A stretch of 64,000 nucleotides of DNA, from positions 1 through 64,000 of the forward strand of contig NZ_QVMQ01000007.1 in NCBI RefSeq assembly GCF_010501105.1, given 5' to 3'. Under the pieces are notes generated by a model. It saw only the letters and a program-made list of their open reading frames with translations, was not told the origin of the DNA and searched no databases. Each line of letters begins with the position of its first letter. Within the stretch, counting starts at the first letter, position 1. This DNA is from Dysgonomonas sp. 511. Its GTDB lineage: Bacteria > Bacteroidota > Bacteroidia > Bacteroidales > Dysgonomonadaceae. This document shows, in pieces, positions 27,168 to 36,044 of this stretch. The position numbers and the translations under genes were made by a program.

Positions 27168-29105
27168 ATGAAAAAGATATTTTTATATTTACTTATTATA
27201 GGTATTCCACTACTCTCTTTGCCATCATGTATAGACGATTTTCTGGATACAGAAGCCGAATCGTCGCTAACATCGGAAGTCATATTTGCAGACCCTACTT
27301 TGGCTGAGTCGGCAGTGATGGGTATTTACGAACAGTTTCAGGCAAATTCGTTTAATGGCCGTTTGTGGCCATACAAAGGCTTGAATAATGATACCGAAAT
27401 GCACCTTGCATCTTTTGGTGGCCTGACAGAATCGAATACACACCGTTCTATCGCTGTTTACAACAACAAGGATGGCGACGATTTTATGGGACCGGCTACT
27501 TCTATTGCATTTTCAGCTATCGAGAGAGCTAATTTATGTATCGAAGGATTGGAATTGTATGGCAATCCGGCACCTGGCAACAAATTAGGTTATTTGCTGG
27601 GAGAGGCTCTGTTTCTTAGGGCATGGGTATACTTCGAGCTTGTAAACTGGTATGGCAATATTCCTGCGCGTTTTGTTCCTCTCAATTCGGAGAACTTATA
27701 TGTAGGCCGCTCCGACAGGGATGTAATCTTTAAACAATTGCTCGTCGATTTGGAACGTGCTGCCGAACTAATGCCTTGGGCGGGAACATCTCCCGAAACA
27801 AAAACGATATTAAGACCTAATAAAGCTGCCGCAAAAGCATTTAGGGCACGGATCGCTCTGTTTGCAGGCGGATATGGTTATCATACTTATGGAGAAATGA
27901 ACGTAGCCCAGTTGAGTGACGATCCCGATCTTACAGTAGAAAAAACATATACTATTGCCCGCGACGAGTGTTGGGATATAATGGAAAATGAAGGAAAAGG
28001 ATTTATTCTGGAAAGTGAATTTGAAAAGATATTTAAAGACAATTGCCAGGTCAAAGTAGAGGCAGGAAGCGAACCGCTATTCAATTTGCCGTTCAATTAC
28101 AACAAGCGGGGCAACTGGATGGTTGCAGCAGGAGTGATACATGCCGGAGCAGCCGGAAGTGGCAACCCTGCATCGGGAAGCGATCCATATACTTCTGTTT
28201 ATCAGGGAGGAACCCACGGCACTGTTCCTACATTATTCTACGACTTCGAAAAAGCAGATAAACGTCGCGATGTATCAGTGGTTCCGTTCCGCTGGGCAAA
28301 TGGAAAGCAAGAATTAGCTACAGTTCGCAGGATGACTCCCGGCAAATTACGTGCCGAGTGGATCGATTTGAGCAAAGGCATGTTGTCTACCAATTCCAAC
28401 GATGGCATTACGCCTATCATTATTCGCTATGCCGATGTGCTGTTGATGTTTGCCGAAGCCGAAAATCAACTTAACGGGGCAACAGACCGAGCAAAGAATG
28501 CGCTTAACAGGGTGCGTACACGGGGATATGGAGGTTTGTCGCAAAAGGCTTATGTAGACTCTAAGAGTGGCAGTAAGGCCGATTTCCTGAAAGCTATACA
28601 GGACGAACGCCGCCTGGAATTTGTTGGCGAAACTATTCGCAAATACGACCTTATCCGTTGGAATCTATTGAAAACAAATATGGATAAGGTAATAGACGAC
28701 ACCCGTGCTTTGCGTTCGTTCACAGGGAAATATGCCGATGTGCCGGGCTATGTATTCTGGAAATACAAAACAGATAAAGCCGGTGAGCGCGAAATAATAT
28801 ATTATGGATTCAACCGGGGAGAAGTAGCTCCGGGTACATCGGGCGATTTAATAACAGACGAAGCTGCATTGAATTTATGGATGTCTACCAATGGCTGGAA
28901 GCATTGGAACACAAAAGGTAATGCCAGCGCTACGCTGACCGTCACTCCTTGGATTGATTCGCGTACCGATACAGGCGAATTGAGAGATGAATACGTTACA
29001 TGTCTTTACCTGAACAATCCTGACAGGCAATTGGTTTGCCCGCTTCCGCGCACAATCATTACAAATAGCCAGGGGAGTCTGTCTAACAGCGATTTGGGTT
29101 ATTAA
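27168..29105 (+). CDS. SusD/RagB-family surface lipoprotein
   Basis: A 645-residue lipoprotein with the lipobox LPSC near residue 20, followed by DDFLDTEAESSLTSEVIF, the usual SusD opening. The N-terminal tetratricopeptide-type half contains LGEALFLRAWVYFELVNWYG and NKAAAKAFRARIALF. The C-terminal half contains IRYADVLLMFAEAENQLNGATDRAKNALNRVR and the DERRLEFVGE motif. It caps the SusC transporter and binds pectic oligosaccharides at the cell surface. At 645 residues it is longer than the usual 500-600, with extra loop sequence in the C-terminal half. Confidence 0.95.
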   Translation: MKKIFLYLLIIGIPLLSLPSCIDDFLDTEAESSLTSEVIFADPTLAESAVMGIYEQFQANSFNGRLWPYKGLNNDTEMHLASFGGLTESNTHRSIAVYNNKDGDDFMGPATSIAFSAIERANLCIEGLELYGNPAPGNKLGYLLGEALFLRAWVYFELVNWYGNIPARFVPLNSENLYVGRSDRDVIFKQLLVDLERAAELMPWAGTSPETKTILRPNKAAAKAFRARIALFAGGYGYHTYGEMNVAQLSDDPDLTVEKTYTIARDECWDIMENEGKGFILESEFEKIFKDNCQVKVEAGSEPLFNLPFNYNKRGNWMVAAGVIHAGAAGSGNPASGSDPYTSVYQGGTHGTVPTLFYDFEKADKRRDVSVVPFRWANGKQELATVRRMTPGKLRAEWIDLSKGMLSTNSNDGITPIIIRYADVLLMFAEAENQLNGATDRAKNALNRVRTRGYGGLSQKAYVDSKSGSKADFLKAIQDERRLEFVGETIRKYDLIRWNLLKTNMDKVIDDTRALRSFTGKYADVPGYVFWKYKTDKAGEREIIYYGFNRGEVAPGTSGDLITDEAALNLWMSTNGWKHWNTKGNASATLTVTPWIDSRTDTGELRDEYVTCLYLNNPDRQLVCPLPRTIITNSQGSLSNSDLGY

Positions 29106-29122
29106 TCTTAAACTGATTCAGC

Positions 29123-31078
29123 ATGAAAAGAATTATAAAAAACATATTTATAAGCATGATTGTTATTGTGGCAGCAAATTTTTGTTTACAATCGTGCACC
29201 GATGATTTGCAAGACGAAAAGGATTCGATAGAATTGCCTAGGCTGTTGAAGCCATTGAAAGTCACATTTGGAGTAGCCACACTCAACTCTGTCGAATTAT
29301 CGTGGCAGGCAGCCGCCCCATCCTTTGAGGTGGAATATTGCCAGGCCGAAGATTTCGCTCAAGATGTAACAGTCGTCGACGGAATTACAACCAACAAGTG
29401 TATTATAGATAATCTCTTGGAAGACACCAAGTATTATTTCAGAGTACGCGGAGTTTCGGAAACAGGGCGTCCGGCTCCTTCTCTTTATTCCGATATAGTA
29501 AACAAAAGCACTCTGGCAGAGCCTGCTATTGAGAATATAAAGGCTGTCTCGGAAATGAAATATACGCTCGACCCTGTTACCGTGACCACTATTGTTACCG
29601 TGACATGGGGCAAAGAGGGTGTTGAACCCGAATCAATAACTTCGATAACATTTACCCACGAAGACAATTCTCCTATTACCTATCCGGTTTCGGCAGAAGA
29701 AGCCGCAGCACAGCAAAAGGTGATAAACACAGGATTGGAGGTGAGTACCGAATATATGATCCGTTTGTATCGTGGTACTAAAGAGCGCGGCTCTTGCCAG
29801 GTTACCACCAAAGATGGGCCGATACCGACTGTCGAAGGAGAATCTAAATTGAATTACACCACCAACCCTGTAACAGCAGATGTATCGCTCACATGGGAAT
29901 TGTATATGGTGCCGGCTATAACAACAGTTACCTTCACCAAATCGGGAGAAGATACACCATCGTTGACACAGCCGATCCTTCCTGCCGACTTAACAGCTAA
30001 GGCTAAAGAGGTGACAGGGCTCGATGCCGGAACTACTTATATCGTGAAACTGATGAACGGGGACGAACTGGTGTCTCAATCGGAAATAACTACCCCTAAA
30101 GCTCCATCTGCGAATATGAGAATAGTAAAACCTGAGGATGGCGATTTGCGCGAGATTGTTGTCGATCCAAGCCGTCCTGATACGTTGTTCCTTGTTCCGG
30201 GAAGCTACAATTTCACAAGTACGGCTACTACGGGCATCGTTTCAAAAAATCTTGTATTGATGGGTGAGAGTCCGGCCACTACTATTCTGAAAATGGAGAA
30301 AAACCTGGTATTGCAAGGTACATACGACCGGATAGCATTTAAGAATATTACTTTCAATTGCGATGCTTATCTAATGCAGGGAACCGTAAATTCAGCCAAC
30401 GGGCAATTCAATATCGGCGAACTCAGTATGGTGAACTGTATTGTCAATCTTGCATCGGGTTCGTCTGCCAACTCTACGATAATGACCATACAGGCCCGGA
30501 CTACCGGATTTAGTGCTAAGATAGGCAAATGTACATTTGATAATGTAATTACATATAGCCATAGTGGAAATACCCAGTTTACCTATGTACAGGTGTCTGC
30601 ATCGGAAGTAAATATGGTATTTGATGCTATTACAGTCAAAAATTGTACATCGACCAACACTGCACGCGGTATCATCAGCATAGGGCAAGTGAGTGAGCCT
30701 GTAAACATCAATGTGGAGAATTGTACGCTTTACAATATCAATGCAGGAAAGAATACTGTAATATATGCGGCCAAGAGCACAAAAGCAAAAATTGGTGTAA
30801 AAAATACAGTGTTGCATTTTGGTAATACAGGCTATAAGTTCATCGATTATGTTGCTGCCAGCGCAACGGTTAACATCGAAAATAGCTATTTCTTCAAAGG
30901 GCAGACACCACTATTCAATAATGCCACAGCGCCGGGAAATATGAATATGATAGAATATAACGGAACTCCGCAAGACCTTTTTGCCAGTCCGAATGTAAAT
31001 CCTATGGCTACAGGAGCATCGTTTAAGATAAAAGATGCGGATATAGCTGCTAAAAATGTAGGCGACCCTAGGTGGTAA
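29123..31078 (+). CDS. Surface lipoprotein: fibronectin-III-like repeats plus DUF4957/DUF5123 beta-helix
   Basis: A 651-residue lipoprotein with lipobox LQSC near residue 25. Two or three Fn3-like domains occupy about 45-330 (patterns such as SVELSWQAAAPSFEVEY and DTKYYFRVRGVSETGRPAPS). From about 335 a beta-helix domain follows: RPDTLFLVPGSYNF, LVLMGESPATTIL, then N-C-x-x-x-N rungs. It ends in the GDPRW signature shared with the protein encoded at 16143. Its position directly after susD is typical of SusE/F-like surface glycan-binding proteins, so I infer pectin binding. No catalytic motif is evident. Confidence 0.78.
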   Translation: MKRIIKNIFISMIVIVAANFCLQSCTDDLQDEKDSIELPRLLKPLKVTFGVATLNSVELSWQAAAPSFEVEYCQAEDFAQDVTVVDGITTNKCIIDNLLEDTKYYFRVRGVSETGRPAPSLYSDIVNKSTLAEPAIENIKAVSEMKYTLDPVTVTTIVTVTWGKEGVEPESITSITFTHEDNSPITYPVSAEEAAAQQKVINTGLEVSTEYMIRLYRGTKERGSCQVTTKDGPIPTVEGESKLNYTTNPVTADVSLTWELYMVPAITTVTFTKSGEDTPSLTQPILPADLTAKAKEVTGLDAGTTYIVKLMNGDELVSQSEITTPKAPSANMRIVKPEDGDLREIVVDPSRPDTLFLVPGSYNFTSTATTGIVSKNLVLMGESPATTILKMEKNLVLQGTYDRIAFKNITFNCDAYLMQGTVNSANGQFNIGELSMVNCIVNLASGSSANSTIMTIQARTTGFSAKIGKCTFDNVITYSHSGNTQFTYVQVSASEVNMVFDAITVKNCTSTNTARGIISIGQVSEPVNINVENCTLYNINAGKNTVIYAAKSTKAKIGVKNTVLHFGNTGYKFIDYVAASATVNIENSYFFKGQTPLFNNATAPGNMNMIEYNGTPQDLFASPNVNPMATGASFKIKDADIAAKNVGDPRW

Positions 31079-31102
31079 TCTTATTTATGGAATTATTTAA
31101 GC

Positions 31103-31127
31103 AAGCCCCCTTAAATGGGGGATTTTT
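31103..31127 (+). terminator. Hairpin followed by T-run inside the pectin locus
   Basis: CCCCC (31106-31110), a 6-nt loop and GGGGG (31117-31121) are followed by ATTTTT. In mid-operon it may attenuate transcription into the PL1 gene at 31146 or stabilise the 3' end of the susCD message. A second small C/G pairing follows at once. Confidence 0.4.
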
Positions 31128-31145
31128 CCCTTAAAAAAGGATATT

Positions 31146-32912
31146 ATGGATTATATTATCAAAAGGTTATTAGCAATAATATTGATTGTCATTTCCTTGT
31201 CCGGATGCAAATCGGATAATAAGGATGGCAGTGGAGCCGGGGAATTGACAGTAGAAAAGATTTCAAATTCTACTATCGAAGCAGAAGTAGGGGAGTGGGT
31301 CAATTTGATTGACTATATCAAGGTAGATGGAGGCCATCCTCCCTATTTATATACCACAGCACTGAAAGATGGCTTTGACGAGAATCTCAGGAGACGGCTG
31401 CCCGACGAGCCGGGGCTGAAGCAATATGGTATATACGTGAAAGACTCGAAAGGCACGCAGGCAAAACCTGTAACATTAACCTTTGATGTAAAACAAGCAT
31501 CTGCAAACCCCGATGGAAAAGTAGTCGCCTTTCCCGGCGCGGAAGGCGGTGGCAGATACACTACCGGAGGCAGGGGAGGCCGTGTGATCTATGTAACCAA
31601 TCTCGAAGATGACTATTATTCTCCGCCACAAGGCTCGTTGCGTTGGGCATTGAATCAGGATGGCCCTCGCATCGTAATGTTCAAAGTTTCGGGGGTGATA
31701 GCCCTGAAAGGGAGATTGAACTTGATGAAGGGTGATGTGACTATTGCGGGAGAATCGGCTCCCGGAGATGGGATTTGCCTAAAAGATAATACCTTATGGG
31801 TGAGGTCCGACAATGTGATTATCCGTTTTATGAAATTTCGTTTTGGCGACGAATCGGGAGAAGTGAATGATGCAATATGGGGACGCTATTGCCGGAATAT
31901 AATTATCGACCATTGTTCGATGAGCTGGAGTACCGACGAATGTGCATCCTTCTATGCAAATGAGAATTTTACGATGCAATGGTGCATTATGACCGAAAGC
32001 CTGCGGCAATCTATTCACGACAAAAAGAGTGCGCATGGCTATGGTGGCATATGGGGCGGTAAGAATGCCTCGTTCCATCACAACCTGTTGTCGTGCCACG
32101 ATAGCCGCAATCCCCGTTTCGACCACAGCAATGTATATACAAGCGAATATCCTGAGGCTCAATATAGGGGCAACGTAGATTTCCGTAACAATGTAATATA
32201 CAACTGGGGTGGGAATAACAGCTATGGCGGCGAAGGAGGCAACTTCAATATGGTGAACAACTATTACAAAGAGGGCCCGGCTTCGGCAAAGCGGAAGAAG
32301 TTTATCCGTACTCACGGTATGATAGACAATTACGACGGAACGTTTACAAATGCAGGACATCCCCACCTCTATGTCTCGGGCAATATATATGAAGGAAACC
32401 CGAATGGGATAAATGATAACAACTGGTCGGGCGTAGAAGCCTATAACGACGGGGCTACGCCGGTAGTTCCTTTGTATGCAGAGCTGACTATCAACGGCGT
32501 ATCAGGCAATGCACACACAACAACGCATAGCGCGCAGCAGGCTTTTGATGTCGTATTGCGGCAAGCCGGGGCATGGCCTCGCGATATAGTAGATAGCAGG
32601 GCTACGGGCGATGCCCGTACAGGAACAGCTACGTATATGACGGGAGGAACGCCCAATGATACATGGCCTGTGCCCAGCAAGAATGGGCTGATAGATACCC
32701 AGTCGGCTGTCGGAGGTTGGCCTGTATATCTGACGAGGGATGTGCCGGTAGATAGCGATGGAGACGGTATGCCCGATAGCTGGGAATCGGCAAATGGATT
32801 GAACCCCTCGGATGCAAATGACGCGATAGCCAAAACATTAGATCTAAACGGGAAATATACTAATGTCGAGGTTTATTTACACTCATTAGCAGCAAACCTT
32901 GTGGGCAACTGA
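31146..32912 (+). CDS. Pectate lyase lipoprotein, polysaccharide lyase family 1 with N-terminal domain
   Basis: A 588-residue lipoprotein with lipobox LSGC near residue 21. About 100 residues of an Ig-like or linker domain (VGEWVNLIDYIKVDGGHPPYL) precede the PL1 beta-helix, which starts at AFPGAEGGGRYTTGGRGG. The PL1 core DHCSMSWSTDECASFY and the flanking HGYGGIWGGKNASFHHN are nearly identical to those in the protein encoded at 20687. A C-terminal DSDGDGMPDSWES calcium loop is also shared. The lipid anchor suggests surface display next to SusCD, whereas the 20687 product is released into the periplasm or medium. Confidence 0.9.
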   Translation: MDYIIKRLLAIILIVISLSGCKSDNKDGSGAGELTVEKISNSTIEAEVGEWVNLIDYIKVDGGHPPYLYTTALKDGFDENLRRRLPDEPGLKQYGIYVKDSKGTQAKPVTLTFDVKQASANPDGKVVAFPGAEGGGRYTTGGRGGRVIYVTNLEDDYYSPPQGSLRWALNQDGPRIVMFKVSGVIALKGRLNLMKGDVTIAGESAPGDGICLKDNTLWVRSDNVIIRFMKFRFGDESGEVNDAIWGRYCRNIIIDHCSMSWSTDECASFYANENFTMQWCIMTESLRQSIHDKKSAHGYGGIWGGKNASFHHNLLSCHDSRNPRFDHSNVYTSEYPEAQYRGNVDFRNNVIYNWGGNNSYGGEGGNFNMVNNYYKEGPASAKRKKFIRTHGMIDNYDGTFTNAGHPHLYVSGNIYEGNPNGINDNNWSGVEAYNDGATPVVPLYAELTINGVSGNAHTTTHSAQQAFDVVLRQAGAWPRDIVDSRATGDARTGTATYMTGGTPNDTWPVPSKNGLIDTQSAVGGWPVYLTRDVPVDSDGDGMPDSWESANGLNPSDANDAIAKTLDLNGKYTNVEVYLHSLAANLVGN

Positions 32913-33019
32913 CGGGATTTTCGTAAACGGGCACGTTGTTTTAGGTTATGGCGCTTTTTTTTGTTAATTTTGAGGATTGAGAAAACATTGATATGCTTTA
33001 AGTATAAAATATCTGGATT

Positions 33020-34132
33020 ATGGAGAACAATTCGAAGTTTGCAACTATGGATGATGTAGCCCGTTTGTCGGGAGTTTCGAAAGGAACGGTGGACAGGGTC
33101 TTACACGATAGAAGTGGCGTATCGGAAAAAACAAAAAAGAAAGTATTGGAGGTAATAAAGGAAATAGGCTATATGCCCAATGTATATGCCTCTATACTAT
33201 CGCAAAAAAGGTCGTACAGGATTATTGCCATATTGCCATATTTCCAGAAAGGCGATTACTGGGAGATGGTTTATGATGGTATAATGACCTCTATCGAGCA
33301 GAATAAGAATATCCACATCGATATCGATATCATTTACTACAATCAGTTCGATGTAGGTTCTTTTAGTAAGGCGTGTTCGCACACGCTCGCCCTGGAGCCG
33401 AATGCAGTACTTATTGCGCCTATCTATAAAAAAGAGGCCAGCACTTTAGTCTCTAAGTTGTCGGAATTGTCTGTGCCTGTCGTATATATTGATACTAAGC
33501 TTGATAACAGTAGTTATCTGGCATATTACGGCATGCCCTTATATGCAAGTGGCTATCTTGCCGCACATTTGGTTTTCGATGGGCAGGAAATACCTGAGAT
33601 TGTAAATTTCAATGTCGACAGGGGAGGTGCAGCGCCAAACGATTCGATGATAAACCGCCACAAAGGGTTTATGGCTTATCTCGACGAACATAACCTGAAT
33701 TGCAAAGTATATGATTTTTCGATGATGCCGTATGACTTTATGTACAACATTAAGCTCTTCGATTCATTCTTTAGCGAGCATCCGGATATACAACATATCA
33801 TAACCTTAAATTCGCGTGCTTATATTATATCCGAATGGTTGGAGATGCGTGGAATAAAAGATAAAAAACTGTTGGGTTTCGATATGCTCGAAAAGAATAT
33901 GGACGGGGTGAGGAATGGGTACATATCTGTATTGATTGCAGAGCGGACAGCATTGCATGTGCAGCAAGGTATGCAGGCATTGATAGATTTTCTCGTATTC
34001 AAAAAGAAGCCTGCTATTAAAGATAATCTCTTCTCGATGGATATCCTCAACAAGTACAATGTTGACTATTACATCGAAAGCGATATAAAAGAAAAAAAAG
34101 TAAAAGAAAGTGAATTTTCAGTAAGCGTTTAA
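33020..34132 (+). CDS. LacI-family transcriptional regulator of the pectin locus
   Basis: A 370-residue regulator. The N-terminal LacI helix-turn-helix reads TMDDVARLSGVSKGTVDRVL (from about residue 9). The hinge follows (IGYMPNVYASILSQKR). A periplasmic-binding-protein-like effector domain starts at YRIIAILPYFQ and extends to about 345, with a charged tail. It probably senses a uronate intermediate and binds the ACGATAACG sites upstream of 15352. It lies 107 bp after the last lyase gene and 63 bp before kdgF. Confidence 0.87.
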   Translation: MENNSKFATMDDVARLSGVSKGTVDRVLHDRSGVSEKTKKKVLEVIKEIGYMPNVYASILSQKRSYRIIAILPYFQKGDYWEMVYDGIMTSIEQNKNIHIDIDIIYYNQFDVGSFSKACSHTLALEPNAVLIAPIYKKEASTLVSKLSELSVPVVYIDTKLDNSSYLAYYGMPLYASGYLAAHLVFDGQEIPEIVNFNVDRGGAAPNDSMINRHKGFMAYLDEHNLNCKVYDFSMMPYDFMYNIKLFDSFFSEHPDIQHIITLNSRAYIISEWLEMRGIKDKKLLGFDMLEKNMDGVRNGYISVLIAERTALHVQQGMQALIDFLVFKKKPAIKDNLFSMDILNKYNVDYYIESDIKEKKVKESEFSVSV

Positions 34133-34195
34133 ATTTGATTCATTAAATAATTTGTGTGAAATTTAAACACTTACACAGTTTTGACAAAGTAAGAT

Positions 34196-34552
34196 ATGAA
34201 TAAAATACAAAGCAAGACCTTTTTCGAAGGGAAGAAAGAAACTATATACAAGGCAGGCGAGGGTATTACCCGCCAATTCTTTGCGTATGATAATAATATA
34301 ATGACTGTAAGGGTCTTTTTCGAGAAGGGGGCGATAGGAGCCTTACACGCTCATCCGCATACCCAATCGACATATGTCATTTCGGGAGTATTCGATGCTA
34401 CAGTGGACGGGCAAACAGTAAGGATGCAGGCCGGAGACGCTTATTATGCCCATCCGGACGTTTTGCATGGCTGTGTTTGTGTCGAAGAAGGCGTTCTGCT
34501 CGAAATATTTAGCCCGATAAGGGAGGATATGTATGAAACAATAATCAAATAA
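34196..34552 (+). CDS. kdgF: Cupin protein KdgF, unsaturated uronate linearisation
   Basis: A 118-residue single-domain cupin. Metal ligands lie in LHAHPHTQSTYV (two His and the Gln) and in the second cupin motif HPDVLHG, and ISGVFDATVDGQ forms the first barrel strand pair. This matches KdgF, which converts 4,5-unsaturated galacturonate released by pectate lyases into the linear 5-keto-4-deoxyuronate. Its place at the end of a locus with three pectate lyases agrees. The next enzymes of the pathway (KduI, KduD, KdgK, Eda) are not in the window. Confidence 0.85.
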   Translation: MNKIQSKTFFEGKKETIYKAGEGITRQFFAYDNNIMTVRVFFEKGAIGALHAHPHTQSTYVISGVFDATVDGQTVRMQAGDAYYAHPDVLHGCVCVEEGVLLEIFSPIREDMYETIIK

Positions 34553-34601
34553 TAGAAAGAAAAATTACTGTGCTTTTGCCTTTTTAGCCGTGCTGTTTTG
34601 C

Positions 34602-34609
34602 TATCTTTG
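34602..34609 (+). promoter_or_regulatory. -7 box (TATCTTTG), probable promoter of the VWA gene
   Basis: An exact TAnnTTTG match with TTTTG 23 bp upstream. It lies 248 bp before the VWA start codon and upstream of MITE copy B. The element therefore appears to have inserted in the leader between this promoter and the gene. Confidence 0.45.
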
Positions 34610-34670
34610 ACATTGGGTTTCGTAGCAGAAACAGGTATGATATGGTATTAACCTGCTTCAATAGGTTACT

Positions 34671-34824
34671 CAGGGCAAAAGCGTGAAAAAATGATATTAC
34701 AGTTTTTACTACTGTAGGGGCGAATTATCATTCGCCCGCGGTTTTTTTTCTATTTCGGGCGAATGATAATTCGCCCCTACAAAGTTCTGAATTGAGTTCG
34801 GATAAGTTTCATGCGTTTGCCTTG
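34671..34824. mobile_element. Small non-autonomous transposon (MITE), copy B
   Basis: A 154-bp relative of copy A. The ends are CAGGGCAAAA and TTTGCCTTG (the right end has lost one base against copy A). The flanking direct repeat is ATAGGTTACT (34661-34670) and ATAGGTTACA (34825-34834), 9 of 10 identical. The internal hairpin is perfect: the 25-bp arms 34713-34737 and 34757-34781 enclose a 19-nt T-rich loop. The right ends of both copies also share a segment with ATTGAGTT and ATGCGTTTGCC. It has no open frame. It sits 24 bp before the VWA gene. Confidence 0.85.
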
Positions 34825-34857
34825 ATAGGTTACATCTTTATTTTAAATATGTATTGA

Positions 34858-36027
34858 ATGGAACAAGTAGGCAAAAATAAAAATATGACCCGCTGGCGGC
34901 TTATCTTGGGCGAAGACACCCGCCAACTGGGAGGGGTAGGGCTCAACGAGCAGGAATCTATCATGGATGCAGCCCTTGCTGCCATATATGACAACGAAGT
35001 TGTTGCAGGAAGCGGAAGTTCGGGCAAACAAGGCGGCAAAGGACGTTCGATGCCGAATCTGGCCAAGTGGCTTACCGATGTGCGTACCTTCTTCCCTCAG
35101 GATGTGGTAAGTGTGATACAGGCAGATGCTATCGAACGGAAGGGATTGACCAAATTGCTGTTCGAACCCGAAACGCTGAAAAATGTAAAACCCGACATAT
35201 CGATGGTAGGCACCCTAATGGCATTGAAAGGGCAAATACCCGAAAAATCGAAAGAAACTGCCCGCCAACTGGTCAGGGAGGTGGTAGACGAAATAATGAA
35301 ACGTATGGAGCAAGATCTGCGCCGTGCTGTTACAGGTGCATTGAATAAAAAAGCCCATTCGCCAATAGCCAATTTTGCATCTACCGACTGGAAGAGGACG
35401 ATAAACCGCAATCTCAAAAACTACGATACAAAGACAAAACGGCTGATTCCTGAAAAATTCTATTTCTTCGAACGCAGCCAAAAGCAAAAGAATTGGACTG
35501 TAATACTCGACATTGACCAAAGTGGCTCAATGGCTGATTCTATCATCTATTCGTCTGTCATGGGTTCTATCTTTGCCAGTATGCCGGCATTAGACACTCA
35601 TGTAGTGGCATTCGATACCGAGATAACAGACCTGACCGAGTTGTGCCGCCAAGACCCTGTGGATATGCTCTTTGGCGTTCAGTTGGGAGGTGGTACGGAT
35701 ATCAACAAGTCTGTTGCCTATTGCCAAAGCCTGATAGAGAATCCTCGCAAAACGATGTTTATACTTATTTCCGACCTTTACGAAGGCGGTGTGCGGAAAG
35801 GGCTGTTGCGCCGCCTGTCCGAGATGCACGAGGAGGGGGTTAAGGTAATAACCCTCTTGGCGTTGTCTGATAGCGGCAAGCCCGATTATGATGTCAATTT
35901 GGGGCGCGAGATCAGTAAACTGGGTATAGCTTGCTTTGCATGTACACCCGATAGGTTGCCAGACCTTGTTGCTGCGGCATTGAAGGGGCAGGATCTTGTG
36001 CAGTTTGGGGTGAAAGATAAAGTGTAG
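34858..36027 (+). CDS. VWA-domain protein (CoxE-like, MoxR-ATPase partner type)
   Basis: A 389-residue cytoplasmic protein. The N-terminal half is helical and charged. The C-terminal von Willebrand A domain (from about residue 215) carries the metal-ion-dependent adhesion site as DIDQSGSMADS, with GGGTDIN and the later ISDLYEGG supplying further ligands. Such proteins normally sit beside a MoxR-type AAA ATPase and other ring-associated genes and act with them in metal or cofactor loading or protein remodelling. Here no ATPase adjoins it. The ATG at 34858 is the first; a second at 34885 is also possible. Confidence 0.82.
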   Translation: MEQVGKNKNMTRWRLILGEDTRQLGGVGLNEQESIMDAALAAIYDNEVVAGSGSSGKQGGKGRSMPNLAKWLTDVRTFFPQDVVSVIQADAIERKGLTKLLFEPETLKNVKPDISMVGTLMALKGQIPEKSKETARQLVREVVDEIMKRMEQDLRRAVTGALNKKAHSPIANFASTDWKRTINRNLKNYDTKTKRLIPEKFYFFERSQKQKNWTVILDIDQSGSMADSIIYSSVMGSIFASMPALDTHVVAFDTEITDLTELCRQDPVDMLFGVQLGGGTDINKSVAYCQSLIENPRKTMFILISDLYEGGVRKGLLRRLSEMHEEGVKVITLLALSDSGKPDYDVNLGREISKLGIACFACTPDRLPDLVAAALKGQDLVQFGVKDKV

Positions 36028-36044
36028 ATATTGTAAGTGAATGC

